DNA from: Bifidobacterium breve
GTDB lineage: Bacteria > Actinomycetota > Acidimicrobiia > IMCC26256
Reading direction: 5' to 3'
DNA: 7,932 bases
Assembly (NCBI GenBank): GCA_945907055.1
Contig: CAMDSG010000076.1
Coordinates: forward strand, 1 to 7,932
This document shows, piece after piece, positions 7,167-7,932 of this stretch. Position 1 is the first letter of the stretch; each line of letters starts with the position of its first letter. The notes beneath the pieces are model-generated. The model did not search any database. It was not told the DNA's origin and saw only the letters and a program-made list of their open reading frames with translations. The position numbers and the translations under genes are program-made.

Positions 7167-7172
7167 AGAATA
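7167..7172 (-). promoter_or_regulatory. Putative -10 box for a leaderless alpha-mannosidase mRNA
   Basis: TATTCT on the minus strand is separated by 7 nt from the ATG at 7159, the spacing expected if transcription starts at or next to the A of the start codon. The absence of a Shine-Dalgarno sequence fits leaderless translation, which is common in actinobacteria. No clear -35 is seen. Confidence 0.45.
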
Positions 7173-7173
7173 G

Positions 7174-7204
7174 AGCAAAGTAGAGGCCCTTCCTGCTACT
7201 TGCT
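7174..7204. promoter_or_regulatory. Imperfect inverted repeat next to the mannosidase -10 box, possible operator
   Basis: AGCAAAGTAG (7174-7183) and CTACTTGCT (7196-7204) pair over nine bases with one bulged A, around a 12-base spacer. It sits directly upstream of the -10 box, where a repressor could block RNA polymerase. Alternatively it forms a hairpin in the 3' tail of the HNH transcript; there is no T-run to make it a good terminator. Confidence 0.35.
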
Positions 7205-7239
7205 TCATAACTGACCCATCCTCACCTACGACTTGGCAG

Positions 7240-7932
7240 CTACCCCGTGCGCTTTAGATCGGGTGGTGCTCGCCAATCCCACCTGGCCTCACGGGCAGAT
7301 TCGCCCTCAGCGGTCTCCGCTTCAATTCTCTTGAGCCGATAACCATCATGTGTTTTTTGCAGATGATGTCGCTTGCAGAGCCTTACGAGGTTATCCAAGC
7401 TGGCGGCGCCGCCCTCAGCAAAGGGTTTGATGTGATCGATCTCTAGACCAAGCGTTACATCGCATGTTGGTACCTGGCAGACACGATCGCGCTCCTCAAC
7501 AGCGGTGCGCAATGGTGCGGGGATGTGTCGCCCCATATGCGCAACCGTCTTGATATCTACTCCATCTATTACCAAGAGTTTTAAGAATGCCTCGCCCAAA
7601 TACGCTGTCGCGGTAGCGACCGGTATCGGGCCAACACCAGCGATCTCACAGACCTCACCATTCTCAGTATGCCCACGTTTAAGTGCATTGATATCGACTC
7701 GAATATGCATGACTGCATTAGGGCGAGTCGCTTTCCCGCCACTCTCGCTCGCCTGCTTGCTGGTCGCCTTCTCGCATAGTGCCATTAGAGCATCGGCGGC
7801 GTAGGCCTCCGGTCTTTCATGCGCGCCACTCTGACGAGCTGCTTTAAAGATCTCGTCCTGTATTGGTTTGAGTGCTGCCATTACTAGCGCACCATTAGCA
7901 ACAGTCATACGCCCTCTTACGTTGAATGAGCC
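7240..7932 (-). CDS. DUF222/13E12-type HNH endonuclease, C-terminal part
   Basis: The frame is open to the right edge, so the true start is outside the window; the ATG at 7908 is internal. Residues before it (NVRGR) and after it (MTVANGALVMAALKPIQDEIF, then AYAADALMAL) fit the end of the helical DUF222 domain. A linker leads to VGPIPVATATAYLGEAFLK and then an HNH nuclease module. Counting from the Met at 7908, the module has a CxxxxC pair (C144, C149), EIDHIKP with D158-H159, N173 and LCKRHH (C178, H181, H182). The four Cys/His positions suggest a structural zinc site and the D-H-N-H residues the metal-dependent nuclease site. These proteins occur in many copies in actinobacterial genomes and their role is poorly defined. 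The gene ends 80 bp before the mannosidase on the same strand; I see no functional link. Confidence 0.88.
   Translation of the reverse strand, partial: GSFNVRGRMTVANGALVMAALKPIQDEIFKAARQSGAHERPEAYAADALMALCEKATSKQASESGGKATRPNAVMHIRVDINALKRGHTENGEVCEIAGVGPIPVATATAYLGEAFLKLLVIDGVDIKTVAHMGRHIPAPLRTAVEERDRVCQVPTCDVTLGLEIDHIKPFAEGGAASLDNLVRLCKRHHLQKTHDGYRLKRIEAETAEGESAREARWDWRAPPDLKRTG

Noticed and set aside
7174..7204. Intrinsic terminator for the HNH gene
   Set aside because: The stem is bulged, the loop long and no T-run follows on the minus strand, so I list it only as a possible operator.
7200..7209. TTGCTTCATA here is repeated at 639-648 over the start of the deacetylase gene
   Set aside because: A single 10-base match in nearly 8 kb can arise by chance, and the two copies sit in different contexts (coding start and intergenic).

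Overview
The window looks like chromosomal core-metabolism DNA from an actinobacterium of moderate GC (mid-50s percent, estimated by eye from a few lines). Three things point there: a gene for coenzyme F420 biosynthesis (CofC/FbiD type), a cofC/plsC/gpsA neighbourhood known from actinobacterial genomes, and an HNH endonuclease of the DUF222/13E12 type that is largely actinobacterial. I cannot name the genus. The DNA is densely packed: six genes fill nearly all of it, three junctions are 4-bp start/stop overlaps, and the only real intergenic gap is about 80 bases.

Left part, minus strand (1-1309): cofC followed by a PIG-L/LmbE zinc deacetylase that runs off the left edge. The two overlap by an ATGA and are probably one transcript. 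Middle, plus strand (1308-4380): plsC (acylglycerophosphate acyltransferase type), gpsA (sn-glycerol-3-phosphate dehydrogenase) and a 427-residue protein I do not recognise, joined by ATGA and GTGA overlaps. GpsA makes glycerol 3-phosphate, and PlsC works further along the same phosphatidate pathway. The two blocks diverge from a shared CATG, so both gene starts appear to lie in the same four bases.

Right part, minus strand (4358-7932): a full-length GH38 alpha-mannosidase whose 3' end overlaps the unknown gene tail to tail by 23 bp, and upstream of it the C-terminal part of a DUF222-type HNH endonuclease that enters from the right edge. The short gap before the mannosidase holds a -10-like box placed for leaderless transcription and an imperfect inverted repeat.

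The most unusual feature is in gpsA: five tandem 12-bp units insert a His/Asp-rich block of about 20 residues just before the conserved TGPN segment. I found no RNA gene, CRISPR array, insertion sequence or clear new multi-gene system. The unknown 427-residue gene and the His-rich GpsA are the best leads.
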